A program made the position numbers and the translations under genes. Below the pieces are notes generated by a model. It did not search any database, was not told the origin of the DNA, and worked only from the letters and a program-made list of their open reading frames with translations. Shown piece after piece: positions 11,086-11,591 of a stretch of 11,591 bases of DNA (within the stretch, counting starts at the first letter, position 1; each line of letters starts with the position of its first letter). The DNA lies in NCBI GenBank assembly GCA_016207465.1, contig JACQPP010000114.1, positions 1 to 11,591 on the forward strand, in the 5' to 3' direction. This DNA is from Methanobacteriota archaeon (GTDB lineage Archaea > Halobacteriota > Syntropharchaeia > JACQPP01).

Positions 11086-11591
11086 ATGGTCAAAACCCAC
11101 CCCCACCGGGAGCACCATCGCCTCTACCCGGAGCGGAGCCTCCGGGTTGCGGTCCTCACCATCAGCAGCAGCAAGACCCCCCGCGCCGATGTCTCCGGGG
11201 CCCTGCTCCGCCGCCTCCTGGAGGCGCGGGGACACCATGTGGCGGACTACCATATCGTCCCCGACCGGGTCCCCGCCATCCGCCGGGCCCTCCTCTCCGG
11301 CCTGCGGGGGGCCGACGTGGTCATCCTCACCGGGGGCACGGGGCTCACCCCCGACGACGTGACCGTGGAGGCCGTCCGCCCTCTTCTCACCCGGGAAATC
11401 GAGGGCTTCGGGGAACTCTTCCGGATGCTCAGCCACCGGCAGGTGGGCTCCTCCGCCTGGCTCTCTCGGGCCCTCGCGGGCCTCCGCGGGGACCGGGCCA
11501 TCTTCTGCCTCCCCGGCTCCCCCGAGGCGGTCCGGCTCGCCATGGAGAAACTCATCCTCCCCGAACTGGGCCACCTCCTCGGCCTCGCCCG
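11086..11591 (+). CDS. moaB: MoaB/MogA-type molybdopterin adenylyltransferase, partial (C-terminal end missing)
   Basis: Proteins of this family adenylylate molybdopterin before insertion of molybdenum or tungsten. The 168 residues visible include RVAVLTISSSK (20-30), the molybdopterin-binding TGGTGLTPDDVT (82-93), REIEGFGELFRMLS (103-116) and CLPGSPEAV (141-149), a near-complete domain. Only the last residues are lost at the window end. The ATG at 11086 lies 2 nt after the TraB-family stop, so it is in the same transcript as the TraB-like gene and probably the tRNA. An N-terminal His/Arg-rich stretch (KTHPHREHHRLYPERS) precedes the fold. Whether it serves molybdenum or tungsten enzymes cannot be told from here. 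Confidence 0.93.
   Translation, partial: MVKTHPHREHHRLYPERSLRVAVLTISSSKTPRADVSGALLRRLLEARGHHVADYHIVPDRVPAIRRALLSGLRGADVVILTGGTGLTPDDVTVEAVRPLLTREIEGFGELFRMLSHRQVGSSAWLSRALAGLRGDRAIFCLPGSPEAVRLAMEKLILPELGHLLGLA

Noticed and set aside
8321..11086. 921-codon minus-strand open frame
   Set aside because: It crosses the thiolase out of frame, the promoter, the tRNA and the TraB-like gene on the opposite strand. It lacks stops only because of composition.
1..11591. CRISPR array, insertion sequence, prophage or attachment site at the tRNA
   Set aside because: I saw no regularly spaced direct repeats, no transposase or integrase, and no second copy of the tRNA 3' end.

Overview
The window looks like a very GC-rich archaeal chromosome segment, with long runs of G and C. 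The evidence for Archaea is a deoxyhypusine synthase, an archaeal-type PyrF, an MTAP II-type phosphorylase, a DUF447/CitG-like gene pair, TATA boxes about 35-40 nt upstream of starts, short-leadered or leaderless genes, and a tRNA gene without an encoded CCA. A CxC motif near the MTAP C terminus hints at a thermophile. I cannot name the lineage; a euryarchaeal or Thermoplasmatota-like group is a guess.

Layout, left to right. (1) A minus-strand operon of deoxyhypusine synthase and pyrF (cut by the left edge) diverges from a purine-type phosphoribosyltransferase on the plus strand. (2) MTA phosphorylase and a 165-aa unknown follow on the plus strand. (3) A long minus-strand block reads hisH, a PlsC-like acyltransferase, ksgA, a CitG-like protein and DUF447. 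(4) An unusual AT-rich membrane-protein gene runs on the plus strand, convergent with a minus-strand thiolase and a small translationally coupled protein. (5) On the plus strand, tRNA-Gly(CCC) is followed one base later by the start codon of a TraB-family membrane protein, then a MoaB/MogA-type gene cut by the right edge.

The first genes share a plausible metabolic thread. Spermidine synthesis yields methylthioadenosine (MTA); MTAP splits MTA to adenine; the phosphoribosyltransferase could salvage purine bases; deoxyhypusine synthase consumes spermidine.

The most unusual feature is a layer of dispersed palindromes. Two 39-nt palindromes (14-bp arms, 11-nt loop with consensus GARCGTAGYGA) each begin on the last base of a GAACAACCTTWAT promoter-like motif, one before MTAP and one before hisH. 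A larger relative precedes the tRNA. Smaller CTTCG/CGAAG-centred hairpins lie between genes and also inside the 3' end of the deoxyhypusine synthase gene and the 5' end of ksgA. The other notable arrangement is the tRNA-TraB junction, where tRNA 3' processing would release a nearly leaderless mRNA.
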